From Methylovirgula sp. 4M-Z18 (GTDB lineage: Bacteria > Pseudomonadota > Alphaproteobacteria > Rhizobiales > Beijerinckiaceae): 64,000 bases of DNA. Position 1 is the stretch's first letter; each line of letters begins with the position of its first letter. The translations under genes and the position numbers were made by a program. Location: positions 3,386,874 through 3,450,873 of the forward strand of contig NZ_CP149574.1 of the NCBI RefSeq assembly GCF_037890675.1, written 5' to 3'. The notes beneath the pieces were generated by a model that had not been told where the DNA came from, did not search any database, and saw only the letters and a list, made by a program, of their open reading frames with translations. Shown piece after piece: positions 1 to 9,000 of this stretch.

Positions 1-489
1 CTCGGCGACGCCGATCGGCACATCGACATGGACGGGGCCCGGCTGGCCGTCACGCGCAATGGCAATCGCCTTGGCGATACAGGCAGCAACCGCGCCGCGC
101 GTGGCCATCAAGCTCGCCTTGACGACGGGTCGCAGCACGGCCTGATGATCGAGGATCTGATGGGTGAAGGTCTCGGCTTCAGCCGGATCGACCCGCCCGG
201 TCAGGAAAATCAGCGGCACGCGATCCTGCCAGGCATTGGCCACGACATTGATCGCATTGGTGACGCCTGGTCCCAATGTGGCGACGAGAACGCCGATCTC
301 GCCCGTCGCATGCCAGACGCCCTCGGCCATGAAACCAGCCGCGTTTTCGTGTTTGGCGAGATGAAAGGCGAGACCCGCCCGGTCGAGTGCGTCGACAAGG
401 GCCAGAACTTCGCCGCCGGGAATGCCGAACGCGTGGCGGCATCCCGCGGCGTAAAGATGCGTTGCGATAATGTCGGCGCCTGTGGTCAT
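1..489 (-). CDS. ThDP-dependent enzyme, acetolactate synthase-like (partial, N-terminus)
   Basis: This is the first ~163 residues of a thiamine-diphosphate enzyme, and the gene runs off the left edge. Translating the minus strand gives the ThDP pyrimidine-binding domain of the acetolactate synthase/benzoylformate decarboxylase family. It has a GIPGGEVL segment, a HENAAGFMAEG segment containing the conserved catalytic Glu that activates ThDP, and a TLGPGVTNAINVVANA segment. I place the start at 489 because ACGGA lies six bases upstream; in-frame ATGs at 495 and 504 are possible. The substrate cannot be told from this part: it could be a housekeeping IlvB-like enzyme or a catabolic one such as oxalyl-CoA or sulfoacetaldehyde family members. 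Confidence 0.85.
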   Translation of the reverse strand, partial: MTTGADIIATHLYAAGCRHAFGIPGGEVLALVDALDRAGLAFHLAKHENAAGFMAEGVWHATGEIGVLVATLGPGVTNAINVVANAWQDRVPLIFLTGRVDPAEAETFTHQILDHQAVLRPVVKASLMATRGAVAACIAKAIAIARDGQPGPVHVDVPIGVAE

Positions 490-594
490 CGGCATTCCGT
501 GCATGAGTCAGATGTCATCTGCCAGCATGCACGAACCGCGCCAACTTTCACATCGCAAATGCGTGAGGGAGAGCGGCCGCACCGCCCCCCGCGT

Positions 595-1104
595 TTAGGC
601 CGGCTCCAGCTCTTCGCGCAGCAGCCCGACAAGATCGAAAGGCTTGTTGAGTTCGCGCGCTTTTTCCCTGGTCATCTGGCCATCGATCCAGTCGCTCCAG
701 TAGCTCGGATCGCGGTCCCACGCGAGTTCGATGCCATTGCCGTCCGGATCGTTGAGATAGATCGCAAGATGGCTCCCGTGATCGGCGGAGCCATCGATCG
801 GATATCCCGCCTCGACCAGGCGCTGCAACGCGCGCGCAAGGTCCTTGCGGGTCGGATAGTTGAGCGCGAAATGGTAGAGGCCGACACCCGGTCCGCGCCG
901 AGGCGACGCGCCTTTGCTCTCCCACGTGTTGAGCGCGATATGATGGTGGTAGCCGCCCACCGAAAGGAAGGCGAAGCTGTCCAACTGGAAGTTGAGATCA
1001 AATCCCATCAGGTCGCGATAGAAGGCAACGGCCCGGCCGAGGTCGGCCACTTTCAAGTGAATGTGGCCGATACGCGTTTGAGCGGGAGCATGATAAGTCG
1101 ACAT
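595..1104 (-). CDS. VOC (glyoxalase/ring-cleavage dioxygenase) family protein
   Basis: 169 aa, one vicinal-oxygen-chelate module pair. The N-terminus has the typical IGHIHLKVADLGRAVAFYRD pattern, whose His is a metal ligand in this fold. A central LYHFALNY carries another His, and NGIELAWDRDP holds the usual metal-binding Glu. A catechol-2,3-dioxygenase-like or glyoxalase-like role is possible; the substrate is unknown. AAGGTG lies just before the ATG. The gene sits 9 bp downstream of the doxX-like gene on the same strand, so the two are probably co-transcribed and under control of the divergent LysR gene. Confidence 0.85.
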   Translation of the reverse strand: MSTYHAPAQTRIGHIHLKVADLGRAVAFYRDLMGFDLNFQLDSFAFLSVGGYHHHIALNTWESKGASPRRGPGVGLYHFALNYPTRKDLARALQRLVEAGYPIDGSADHGSHLAIYLNDPDGNGIELAWDRDPSYWSDWIDGQMTREKARELNKPFDLVGLLREELEPA

Positions 1105-1113
1105 GACAGCACC

Positions 1114-1539
1114 TTAAGCGGTTGCCGGACGCAAAGTCGCCGATTTGCCGGATTTCAGAGCATAGGCGCCGTCGCCGATCAGCGCGACCGCGATCAGGCC
1201 GACGATCCAGAGCGCCGGAAATTCCCAGCCACCATTCGGATTGTTGAAGAAGAACCCGGCCGCGCCATGCACGGTGAAAATCGCGCCGAGCAGGATCGGA
1301 ATGCCGGCGAGCGCTCCGACGCGTGCCCAGAGGCCGAGAATGAGCATGACCGCGACGGCGAGTTCCCACACGATCGTGACATAGGCGAGCGCCGGCGGCA
1401 GGCCGAGCGAACCGAAGAATTGCGCCGTCCCGGCGGGGGTGAAGACGAAAATCTTCAGGCCGGCATGGGCCAGAAACAGGATGCCGAGCGCGAGGCGCAG
1501 CAGCAGAGCGGCATAGGGAGCGGTACGGGTATCGACCAT
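1114..1539 (-). CDS. DoxX family membrane protein
   Basis: 141 aa, four predicted membrane segments and the DoxX signature region LLRLALGILFLAHAGLKIF near the N-terminus. A second hydrophobic stretch follows around VTIVWELAVAVMLILGLWAR. DoxX proteins are small inner-membrane proteins linked to quinone or thiol redox chemistry; the exact role is not established here. AAGGA precedes the ATG. It leads a two-gene unit with the VOC gene and is divergent from a LysR regulator. A second DoxX homologue lies at 41412-41819. Confidence 0.85.
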   Translation of the reverse strand: MVDTRTAPYAALLLRLALGILFLAHAGLKIFVFTPAGTAQFFGSLGLPPALAYVTIVWELAVAVMLILGLWARVGALAGIPILLGAIFTVHGAAGFFFNNPNGGWEFPALWIVGLIAVALIGDGAYALKSGKSATLRPATA

Positions 1540-1663
1540 GATCTTTTCCTTCCGGCGAGCGGTCTGTAGGGGCGTGCGAAAGACGGCTTCGCATCGATTT
1601 CCCGGCCACCATGCCGCAGTGCAAACAACAAAAATACTGTAATTGTTTCGAATAAAACGTTCT

Positions 1664-1678
1664 GATATTTTGAATATC
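1664..1678. promoter_or_regulatory. Palindromic LysR-type operator candidate
   Basis: A perfect 6-bp inverted repeat with a 3-bp spacer (GATATT-TTG-AATATC) ends two bases before the ATG of the LysR gene at 1680. It contains the T-N11-A spacing of LysR boxes. Its place in the doxX-lysR divergent spacer suggests autoregulation and control of doxX/VOC. This is inferred from position and symmetry only. Confidence 0.45.
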
Positions 1679-1679
1679 T

Positions 1680-2597
1680 ATGGATGCCCTGTCGCTTGAC
1701 CAATTTCTCGTCTTCGTCACGATCGCGGACGAAGGCAGCTTTGCCGCGGCCGCCCGCCGGCTGAACCGCGCCCAATCGGCAATTACCTATGCCATTCAAA
1801 AGCTTGAGGACCAGAGCGGTCTGATCCTGTTCGACCGCAGCCAATACCGCCCCACCCTCACCGAGGCGGGGGCGACGCTGCTGCCACGGGCGCGGCGCGT
1901 TTTGGACGACGTCGCCGATTACCGGCTGCAGGCGAGCGGCATCGCCAAGGGACTCGAAGCCGAATTGACGCTTTTGGCAACGGCCTATTTTCCCGGCGAA
2001 CTCCTGGCGCGGGTTCTGCGGGCCTTCAATGCCGCCTTTCCGGCCGTCCAGATCCGCCTTTCGATCGAATCCACCGATACGAGCACGGATGCGCTACGCG
2101 ACCGGCAAGCGGATCTCGCCCTCATCAACGAATTCACGCCCTTAGACGGCGCGTTCGAGCGCCGCTTTTGCACGCGCGTCGGTCTCGTCGCCGTCGCCGC
2201 GCCCGGCCATCCCCTGGCGCACCTCCCCGCCTCCTTCGGCAGCGACCTGCTGCAGGACCACACGCAGATCGTACTCGAAGCGCGCAGCGAGACTCGCGAC
2301 GGCCGCGACTTTGGCGTCCATGCCGCCAATCGCTGGCGCGTGACCGACCTCGATATGAAACATCAATTGCTGCTCGGCGGCGTCGGCTGGGGCAGCATGC
2401 CCTATCCCCGCGTCGCGGCGGATCTCGCCGCGGGCCGTCTCGTCGCGCTCAAGCCCGACCGTTGGGAAGGCTCGGACCGCATGCCGGTCTTTCCCCTAGT
2501 CATCGCCCATCTGAAGGAAACGCCGCTCGGGCCCGCCGCGCGCTGGCTTGTGCAGAAATTTGTTGAGGAAAGTGCGGCGGAGACGGCGAACGGATAG
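1680..2597 (+). CDS. LysR family transcriptional regulator
   Basis: 305 aa, full length for the family. An N-terminal winged HTH (residues ~5-65, with DEGSFAAAARRLNRAQSAITYAIQKLE) is followed by a substrate-binding effector domain. It faces away from the doxX/VOC pair and probably regulates it. The ATG follows a palindrome directly and has no clear Shine-Dalgarno sequence, so the mRNA may have a short leader. The effector is unknown. Confidence 0.9.
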   Translation: MDALSLDQFLVFVTIADEGSFAAAARRLNRAQSAITYAIQKLEDQSGLILFDRSQYRPTLTEAGATLLPRARRVLDDVADYRLQASGIAKGLEAELTLLATAYFPGELLARVLRAFNAAFPAVQIRLSIESTDTSTDALRDRQADLALINEFTPLDGAFERRFCTRVGLVAVAAPGHPLAHLPASFGSDLLQDHTQIVLEARSETRDGRDFGVHAANRWRVTDLDMKHQLLLGGVGWGSMPYPRVAADLAAGRLVALKPDRWEGSDRMPVFPLVIAHLKETPLGPAARWLVQKFVEESAAETANG

Positions 2598-2615
2598 CTT
2601 GCCGGCACCAACGCG

Positions 2616-2834
2616 CTATGCCGCCTTGCGCAGCTTCTGGAACGCCTCCAGCGCCAGCGGATCCAGCCCCTCGCCGCCCTTGGCAATATGCGCGTCCATA
2701 TCGCGCAGCATCACCGGATTCCAGAATTTCTTGAGGTGCTCGGCGATGCCCACAACTGCGTCATCATGCGGCTGCGTCCGGAAAAACGCAGTGATCTGAT
2801 TGGCCATGTAAACGAGTTTTTCGGCGCCCTTCAT
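2616..2834 (-). CDS. fdsD: Formate dehydrogenase delta subunit FdsD
   Basis: 72 aa, the usual size of the small delta subunit of soluble NAD-dependent formate dehydrogenases. Recognisable features are KLVYMANQITAFF, WNPVMLRDM and a C-terminal ALEAFQKLR. The start is set by a 4-bp ATGA overlap with the end of fdhD; longer open frames upstream are antisense or out-of-frame artefacts. FdsD is thought to act in maturation or stability of the Mo-bis-MGD enzyme. It is the last gene of the operon. Confidence 0.9.
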   Translation of the reverse strand: MKGAEKLVYMANQITAFFRTQPHDDAVVGIAEHLKKFWNPVMLRDMDAHIAKGGEGLDPLALEAFQKLRKAA

Positions 2835-3676
2835 GCGGCAAGACCTCCGGTCAGAATATTGAGTTCGCCGGTAAAGGCGATGGCGCCGTCGTGACGGGCG
2901 ACGGCGATCATAGTGAGCGCAAGATCGCGCGCCCGCTCGATGGCGAGCGAAGTCGGCGCAGAAATCGCCACCAACGTATGTGCTCCGACTGCAGCGGCCT
3001 TCTCGACCATTTCGAACGACGCGCGGCTGGAAATGACGACGAAGCCCGCCGCCGCACTGCGCTCTTTGCGCAGAAGCGCACCAACCAATTTGTCGAGCGC
3101 ATTGTGCCGACCGACATCCTCGCGCACCAGCACGAGGTCGCCCGCCACATCGGCGAAAGCCGCGGCATGCACCGCATGGGTCAGCGCGTTCAAGGGCTGC
3201 ATCGCCTCCAGTTGCTGCAAGGCACGAGAAATCGCGGCGGCGGAAACGGGCGCAGCCGGATCGAGAGCCACCCGCGCCGCCTGATCCCGCTTCAACTGCG
3301 CCAGATCTTCGATGCCACACAGGCCACACCCAGTGCGGCCCATCATGTTGCGGCTGCGGGCCAGGAGCCGCTGCATCTTGTCGGCCGCGATGCTCATGCG
3401 CGCCAGCACGGCCTTGTCTTTCGTCTCGATCTCGATGGCGCGAATGTCGTCGAGCCGATCGATGATGCCTTCGGTCAGGCTGAAGCCAACGCAAAAATCC
3501 TCGATATCCTGCGGGCTCGCCATCATCACGGCGAACGGCTGATTGCCGTAGAGAATGTTGACCGGCGTCTCGACTGGAATGGTGCGCGTGATCGGTTGCG
3601 AGGCGCCCGCGTAGGTGAAGGCGCGGGCGTTGGTTGGCATTGTGGGAGAGAGGGAAGCGGATTTATCGCTGGTCAC
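2831..3676 (-). CDS. fdhD: Formate dehydrogenase accessory sulfurtransferase FdhD
   Basis: 281 aa. FdhD carries sulfur from a cysteine desulfurase to the Mo-bis-MGD cofactor, which is needed for formate dehydrogenase activity. The conserved CxxC motif is present (C117 and C120 in TGCGLCG). So is the REDVGRHNALDKLVG segment typical of the family. The gene lies between fdsA and fdsD, overlapping fdsD by 4 bp. The 277-bp gap to fdsA is unusual for this operon and holds a palindromic repeat element. Confidence 0.95.
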   Translation of the reverse strand: MTSDKSASLSPTMPTNARAFTYAGASQPITRTIPVETPVNILYGNQPFAVMMASPQDIEDFCVGFSLTEGIIDRLDDIRAIEIETKDKAVLARMSIAADKMQRLLARSRNMMGRTGCGLCGIEDLAQLKRDQAARVALDPAAPVSAAAISRALQQLEAMQPLNALTHAVHAAAFADVAGDLVLVREDVGRHNALDKLVGALLRKERSAAAGFVVISSRASFEMVEKAAAVGAHTLVAISAPTSLAIERARDLALTMIAVARHDGAIAFTGELNILTGGLAA

Positions 3677-3731
3677 ATCTCGCCTCCCAATTCACAGCGC
3701 CTCTGTTCAGGGAAGTACGCGGGATGACTGA

Positions 3732-3898
3732 GCGCGTCTCCTTCTCCCAAAGGGAGAAGGTGGCATGCGAAGCATGACGGATGAGGGGACTCGGAACTAT
3801 CATTGGCTGGATTCTTGTCGCGGCCACTCTCGCAAGGGTGTCCCCTCATCCGACCGACTTCGTCGGCCACCTTCTCCCTTTGGGAGAAGGAGACGCGC
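3732..3898. repeat. Palindromic dispersed repeat element, copy 1 (forward)
   Basis: A ~165-bp element with long inverted ends. The left arm runs from GCGCGTCTCC through TTCTCCCAAAGGGAGAAGG; the right arm is its mirror and ends at AGACGCGC. Each arm is itself a small hairpin followed by a GATGAGGGG block. The ~50-bp centre is not symmetric, so the element has an orientation. Related copies lie at 23741-23904, 51754-51921 and 57611-57767. This copy sits inside the fds operon between fdsA and fdhD. Confidence 0.85.
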
Positions 3899-3953
3899 CG
3901 CGGCATTGATGCTATGCGCGAATCCCTTCTCGACAGAAAAGGCTTCACACGCC

Positions 3954-6782
3954 TCACTCCGCCGCCAAAATCCGCCGCCTCGTCACTTCCGTCTCGCGGT
4001 CCTCTTCCTGCCATCCTGACAGATGGTTGGTGCGCCGTACCTCCACCGCCGTCACCTTATATTCGGGGCAATTGGTGGCCCAGTCGGAATAATCGGTGGT
4101 GATCACATTCGCGCCCGTGCGCGCGTGATGGAAAGTCGTATAGACGACGCCCGGCTGCATCCGCTCCGAAATCTGCGCGCGCAGCGAAATGTCGCCCTGC
4201 CGGCTGATCAGAGCCACGAGGTCGCCATCGTTGATGCCGCGCTGTTCCGCATCGAACGGGTGAATTTCGAGCACATCTTCGTTGTGCCACACATTGTTGC
4301 TGGTGCGCCGCGTCTGCGCGCCGACATTGTACTGGCTTAAGATGCGGCCGGTGGTGAGCAGCAACGGGAAGCGCGGCCCGACCTTCTCGTCGGTCGCGAC
4401 AAATTCGGTGATCATGAATTTGCCCTTGCCGCGCACGAAATGGTCGACATGCATGATCGGCGTGCCTTGCGGCGCGGCGTCGTTGCAGGGCCATTGCACC
4501 GAGCCCATTTCGTCGATCTTCGCGAAGGACACGCCCTTGAAGGTCGGCGTCAACGCGGCGATCTCATCCATGATCTCGCTTGGATGCGCATAATGCATGG
4601 GATAGCCCCATGCCTCGGCGAGCTTCAGCGTGACTTCCCAATCCGCGTAATCGGCGAGTGGCTCGATCACCTTGCGCACGCGGCTGATGCGGCGCTCGGC
4701 ATTGGTGAAGGTGCCGTCCTTTTCGAGGAACGAGGAGCCCGGCAGGAAGACATGCGCATATTTCGCCGTCTCATTGAGGAACAGGTCCTGGACGACGACG
4801 CATTCCATCGCCGCAAGGCCGCCAGTGATGTGTTTCGTATTCGGATCGGATTGCGCAATATCCTCGCCCTGCACATAGAGGCCTAAGAACCGGCCAGCCA
4901 TTGCCTCGTCGATCATGTTGGGAATGCGCAAGCCCGGCTCGGCCGAAAGCTTGACGCCCCAGAGCGCCTCGAACATGTCGCGCGTCGCGTCATCCGAGAC
5001 GTGGCGGTAGCCGGAAAATTCGTGCGGGAAGGAGCCCATGTCGCACGAGCCCTGTACATTGTTTTGTCCGCGCAGCGGATTCACACCGACGCCGTCATGG
5101 CCGATATTGCCCGTCGCCATGGCGAGATTGGCGAGCCCCATCACCATGGTCGAGCCCTGGCTGTGCTCGGTGACGCCGAGGCCGTAGAAGATCGCCGCAT
5201 TGCCGCCCGTCGCGTAAAGCCGCGCGGCGGCGCGCACGTCGGCGGCGGGAACACCCGTGTAGGTTTCCATGGCTTCGGGCGCATTGATGTCCTGCGCCAC
5301 GAAACGCGCCCAGGATTCGAACGCCGCAAGGTCGCAACGCTCGCGCACATAATCTTCCTGCACCAAGCCTTCGGTGACGATGACATGGGCGAGCGCATTG
5401 ACCAGCGCGACATTGGTACCCGGCTTCAGCGGCAGGTGGTAGGACGCCTCAACATGCGGCGACTTCACGAGGTCGATGCGCCGCGGATCGGCGACGATCA
5501 GTTTCGCGCCCTCGCGCAAACGCTTCTTCATCCGCGAGGCAAAGACCGGATGACCGTCGGTCGGATTGGCGCCGATCACCAGCATGACATCGGCCTTGTC
5601 GACCGATTTGAAATCCTGGGTTCCGGCCGAGGTGCCAAAAGTCTGCGAGAGGCCGTAGCCGGTCGGCGAGTGGCACACGCGGGCGCAGGTATCGACATTG
5701 TTGTTGCCGAAACCGGCGCGGATCAGCTTCTGCACCAGGAACGTTTCTTCGTTCGTGCAGCGCGACGAGGTGATGCCGCCGATGGCATCGCGGCCATATT
5801 TCGCCTGAATGCGCTTGAACTCGGAAGCAGCGTAATTGATTGCCTCGTCCCAGGACACTTCCCGCCAGGGATCGGTGATCTTGGCGCGGATCATCGGCTT
5901 GGTCATGCGGTCCTTATGGGTCGCATAGCCGAAGGCGAAGCGGCCCTTCACGCAGGAATGGCCCTCATTCGCCTTACCGGCTTTGTCCGGCACCATGCGC
6001 ACGACCTTGTCGGCAATGGTTTCGGCGCGGAACGAACAGCCGACGCCGCAATAGGCGCAGGTCGTCACCGTGACCTTGGCGGGCGTGCCCATTTCGATCA
6101 CGCTCTTCTCATTGAGCGTCGCGGTGGGGCAGGCTTGCACGCAGGCGCCGCAGGAGACGCATTCGCTGCTGAGGAAGTCGAGCCCGCCGGGCGAAACCTT
6201 CGAGCCGAAGCCGCGGCCCTCGATGGTGAGCGCGAACGTCCCCTGCACTTCCTCGCACGCGCGCACGCAGAGCGAGCAGACGATGCATTTCGACGAATCG
6301 AAGGTGAAATAGGGATTGCTCTCGTCTTTGGGGCCCTGCTTATGCTTGGCGTTGTCGTAGCCGTAACGCACGTCGCGCAGACCCACGGCGCCAGCCATAT
6401 CCTGCAATTCGCAATCGCCATTGGCCGAGCAGGTGAGGCAATCGAGCGGATGGTCGGAGATGTAAAGCTCCATCACGCCCTTGCGCAATTTTTGAATGCG
6501 CTCGGACTGCGTGTGCACCACCATGCCATTTTCGGCCGGTGTCGTGCACGATGCCGGCGTGCCCTTGCGGCCATCGATTTCGACCAGACACATGCGGCAC
6601 GAGCCGAACGGCTCGACCATATCGGTGGCGCAAAGCTTGGGAATCTTTGTTCCCATCTGCATGGCCGCCGCCATGACCGACGTACCTTCGGGCACCGCGA
6701 CGGAGACGCCGTCGATGGTGAGCGTGACGGTCTTTTCGGAAACGCGGATCGGCGTGCCGGTGTCGAGTTCACGGATGAACAT
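3954..6782 (-). CDS. fdsA: NAD-dependent formate dehydrogenase alpha subunit FdsA
   Basis: 942 aa catalytic subunit oxidising formate to CO2. The N-terminal [2Fe-2S] domain has C51, C62, C65 and C79. A His-Cys3 [4Fe-4S] site follows (H111, C115, C118, C124), then a two-cluster ferredoxin module (CIVCSLCVRAC and CVSCGACVQAC) and a further [4Fe-4S] motif (CAYCGVGC, ~242-249). The molybdopterin oxidoreductase domain carries the probable Mo-ligand Cys370 followed by His371 in CARVCHSPT. It is therefore a Cys, not a selenocysteine, enzyme. It lies 45 bp downstream of fdsB. Confidence 0.97.
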   Translation of the reverse strand: MFIRELDTGTPIRVSEKTVTLTIDGVSVAVPEGTSVMAAAMQMGTKIPKLCATDMVEPFGSCRMCLVEIDGRKGTPASCTTPAENGMVVHTQSERIQKLRKGVMELYISDHPLDCLTCSANGDCELQDMAGAVGLRDVRYGYDNAKHKQGPKDESNPYFTFDSSKCIVCSLCVRACEEVQGTFALTIEGRGFGSKVSPGGLDFLSSECVSCGACVQACPTATLNEKSVIEMGTPAKVTVTTCAYCGVGCSFRAETIADKVVRMVPDKAGKANEGHSCVKGRFAFGYATHKDRMTKPMIRAKITDPWREVSWDEAINYAASEFKRIQAKYGRDAIGGITSSRCTNEETFLVQKLIRAGFGNNNVDTCARVCHSPTGYGLSQTFGTSAGTQDFKSVDKADVMLVIGANPTDGHPVFASRMKKRLREGAKLIVADPRRIDLVKSPHVEASYHLPLKPGTNVALVNALAHVIVTEGLVQEDYVRERCDLAAFESWARFVAQDINAPEAMETYTGVPAADVRAAARLYATGGNAAIFYGLGVTEHSQGSTMVMGLANLAMATGNIGHDGVGVNPLRGQNNVQGSCDMGSFPHEFSGYRHVSDDATRDMFEALWGVKLSAEPGLRIPNMIDEAMAGRFLGLYVQGEDIAQSDPNTKHITGGLAAMECVVVQDLFLNETAKYAHVFLPGSSFLEKDGTFTNAERRISRVRKVIEPLADYADWEVTLKLAEAWGYPMHYAHPSEIMDEIAALTPTFKGVSFAKIDEMGSVQWPCNDAAPQGTPIMHVDHFVRGKGKFMITEFVATDEKVGPRFPLLLTTGRILSQYNVGAQTRRTSNNVWHNEDVLEIHPFDAEQRGINDGDLVALISRQGDISLRAQISERMQPGVVYTTFHHARTGANVITTDYSDWATNCPEYKVTAVEVRRTNHLSGWQEEDRETEVTRRRILAAE

Positions 6783-6827
6783 GGAAGCGCTCCCAAACTG
6801 GATCAGAATGAACTATCCGCATGATCG

Positions 6828-8357
6828 TCACTCCGCTGCCACGGCTTTTGGCTGTGGCCCAAAGTCTTCGCCAAAGTGCTCCAGCGCGCTCATGACCGGC
6901 AAGCCGGTCAAACCGCCAAGCGCGCAGAGCGAGCCGTCGGTCATCACCGTGCAGAGATCCTTGACGAGTTCGATGTTCTTGTCACGCTCGAAGCCGAGGC
7001 GGATCTTGTCGATCGTCTCGACACCGCGGGTCGAGCCGATGCGGCACGGCGTGCATTTGCCGCAGCTTTCCGCCGCACAGAAGGCAAAGGCAAAGCGGGC
7101 TTGCGCCGCCATATCGACCGTATCGTCGAAGACGACGATGCCGCCATGCCCGAGCATGCCGCCGACGGCGAGCATGGCCTCGTAATCAAGCTTTGTATCG
7201 AGCAAACGTGACGGAAAATAGGCGCCCAGCGGCCCGCCGACCTGCACTGCACGCACGGAGCGGCCCGAGATCGTGCCGCCGCCGATATCCTCGACGACTT
7301 CACGCAAGGTAAGGCCAAAGGCGGTTTCGAAAATGCCGCCATGCTTGAGGTTACCGGCGAGCTGCAGCGGCATCGTGCCGCGCGAACGGCCCATGCCGTA
7401 ATCGGCATAAGCCTTGCCGCCGTGCTGCAAGATCCACGGGATCGCGGCAAAGGACAGAACGTTGTTGATGACCGACGGCTTGCCGAACAGGCCCTTGATC
7501 GCCGGAATCGGCGGCTTGGCCCGCACCACTCCCCGCTTGCCTTCTACGCTCTCCAGTAGCGATGTTTCCTCGCCGCAGATATAGGCGCCGGCGCCGACAC
7601 GCACATCGAGATCGAAATCCGGCATGTGGCCTGCCGCCTTGGCGAGCCGGATCGCGTCGCGCATGCGCTCCACCGCGGACGGGTATTCAGAGCGAATGTA
7701 AATCACGCCCTTCGTCGCCCCGACCGCGCGGCCCGCGATCGTCATGCCTTCGATCAGCATGTAGGGATCGTCTTCCATCACCATGCGGTCGGCGAATGTG
7801 CCGCTGTCGCCTTCATCCGCGTTGCAGACGACGTATTTCTGCGGCGAGGGAAGGCCCGCGACCGTCCGCCATTTGATGCCGGTCGGGAAGCCCGCACCGC
7901 CACGCCCGCGCAGGCCCGAGGCGACCACTTCCTCGACGATCTCGGCGGGCTGCATGGCGAGCGCTTTGGCAAGGCCCTGGAACCCGTCATGCGCCTGGTA
8001 ATCGCTGAGCGACAACGGCTCGATCACGCCGATCCGCGCGAAGGTCAGGCGCTGTTGGCGCTTCAGATAGGAAATCTCTTCCGTCAGGCCCAGGGCGAGC
8101 GGATGGCTCGTGCCGGCCAAAATCGCCTCAAGCAGCCCGGGCGCATCGGCGGGCTTCACCGGTCCGAAGGCGATGCGGCCGCGGTCGGTGGCAACCTCGA
8201 CCAGCGGCTCCAGCCAGAACATTCCGCGCGAACCGTTGCGGACGATCTCGACCTCAGCGCCGCGCTTGCCGGCCTCCTCGGCCAAGGCTTTGGCGACCCG
8301 GTCGGCCCCGACCGAGCGGGCGGCGGAATCATCGGGGACATAGAGACGGAGCGTCAT
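6828..8357 (-). CDS. fdsB: NAD-dependent formate dehydrogenase beta subunit FdsB
   Basis: 509 aa flavoprotein that passes electrons from the alpha subunit to NAD+. A thioredoxin-like N-terminal domain precedes the NuoF/HoxF-type FMN- and NAD-binding region (GLRGRGGAGFPTGIKW, then CNADEGDSGTFADR). The C-terminal [4Fe-4S] motif is CGKCTPCRIG. The start codon shares one base with the fdsG stop (TGATG), which indicates translational coupling. Confidence 0.97.
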   Translation of the reverse strand: MTLRLYVPDDSAARSVGADRVAKALAEEAGKRGAEVEIVRNGSRGMFWLEPLVEVATDRGRIAFGPVKPADAPGLLEAILAGTSHPLALGLTEEISYLKRQQRLTFARIGVIEPLSLSDYQAHDGFQGLAKALAMQPAEIVEEVVASGLRGRGGAGFPTGIKWRTVAGLPSPQKYVVCNADEGDSGTFADRMVMEDDPYMLIEGMTIAGRAVGATKGVIYIRSEYPSAVERMRDAIRLAKAAGHMPDFDLDVRVGAGAYICGEETSLLESVEGKRGVVRAKPPIPAIKGLFGKPSVINNVLSFAAIPWILQHGGKAYADYGMGRSRGTMPLQLAGNLKHGGIFETAFGLTLREVVEDIGGGTISGRSVRAVQVGGPLGAYFPSRLLDTKLDYEAMLAVGGMLGHGGIVVFDDTVDMAAQARFAFAFCAAESCGKCTPCRIGSTRGVETIDKIRLGFERDKNIELVKDLCTVMTDGSLCALGGLTGLPVMSALEHFGEDFGPQPKAVAAE

Positions 8358-8866
8358 CAGCGACCCTCCTTCGCGAGGGCGAGAACCGAATCCGCGGCCT
8401 CTTCATCGAAACGGCCGATCAACTCGTCATCCAGCATGGCCGCCGGGGAAAGGGCGCAATTGCCGAGGCAATAGACCGTTTCGATCGAAAGACGGCCATC
8501 GGCGGAGGTCGTATCGGCCTTGTGCCCGCATGCGGCGAGATGCGCGACGACGCGTTCGGCGCCCATGGATTGGCACGACTCGGCGCGGCAGATTTTCAGC
8601 ACATGCGCGCCCTGCGGCTTGTCCTTGAAATCATGATAAAAAGTCATCGCGCCGTGCACTTCGGCCTTCGACACATTCAGGCTGTCAGCAATGAGCGGAA
8701 TCACCGCGCGGTCCACATAGCCAAAGGTTTCCTGCAACGCATGGAGCATCGGCAACATCGCTGTCGCCGTCTCACCGTCTGGCCCGTAAAAGGCTATTGC
8801 CTCGGCCCGTTCCGCCGCGATCACATTTCGCGCGGACTCGACATCGAAATCCCTTTTCCCCATCAT
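8357..8866 (-). CDS. fdsG: NAD-dependent formate dehydrogenase gamma subunit FdsG
   Basis: About 169 aa NuoE-like [2Fe-2S] subunit. The four ligands are visible as CRAESC and, later, CLGNC. It is the first gene of the fds operon. I place the start at 8866 because GGGAGGG lies about eight bases upstream; an in-frame ATG at 8884 would add six residues. The 134 bp between this gene and the stop of the yeiH-like gene should hold the fds promoter. I could not assign -35/-10 boxes with confidence. Confidence 0.95.
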   Translation of the reverse strand: MMGKRDFDVESARNVIAAERAEAIAFYGPDGETATAMLPMLHALQETFGYVDRAVIPLIADSLNVSKAEVHGAMTFYHDFKDKPQGAHVLKICRAESCQSMGAERVVAHLAACGHKADTTSADGRLSIETVYCLGNCALSPAAMLDDELIGRFDEEAADSVLALAKEGR

Positions 8867-9000
8867 CCGGGGCCCTCCCGCCATGCGGCAAGTCTATTAC
8901 AATTCTAAAGTATTTTCCTCCGTGGTGGGGCGGGATGCAAATCAATTCTTCCGAAGGGTCAATAGGCTTTGCCTATCATCCGAGCCAGCGGCCCAGCGGC

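Noticed and set aside
28-1569. 513-aa plus-strand open frame over the left edge
   Set aside because: It is antisense to the ThDP, VOC and DoxX genes, which have clear family motifs; its composition is Arg/Glu/Gly rich with no domain, as expected for a GC-rich shadow.
5001-6824. 607-aa plus-strand open frame across fdsA
   Set aside because: Antisense shadow of fdsA in GC-rich DNA; no ribosome site and no domain.
8962-8976. ATAGGC-TTT-GCCTAT hairpin after the yeiH-like gene
   Set aside because: The stem is short (6 bp) and no T run follows on the minus strand, so it is not called a terminator; an operator role is unsupported.
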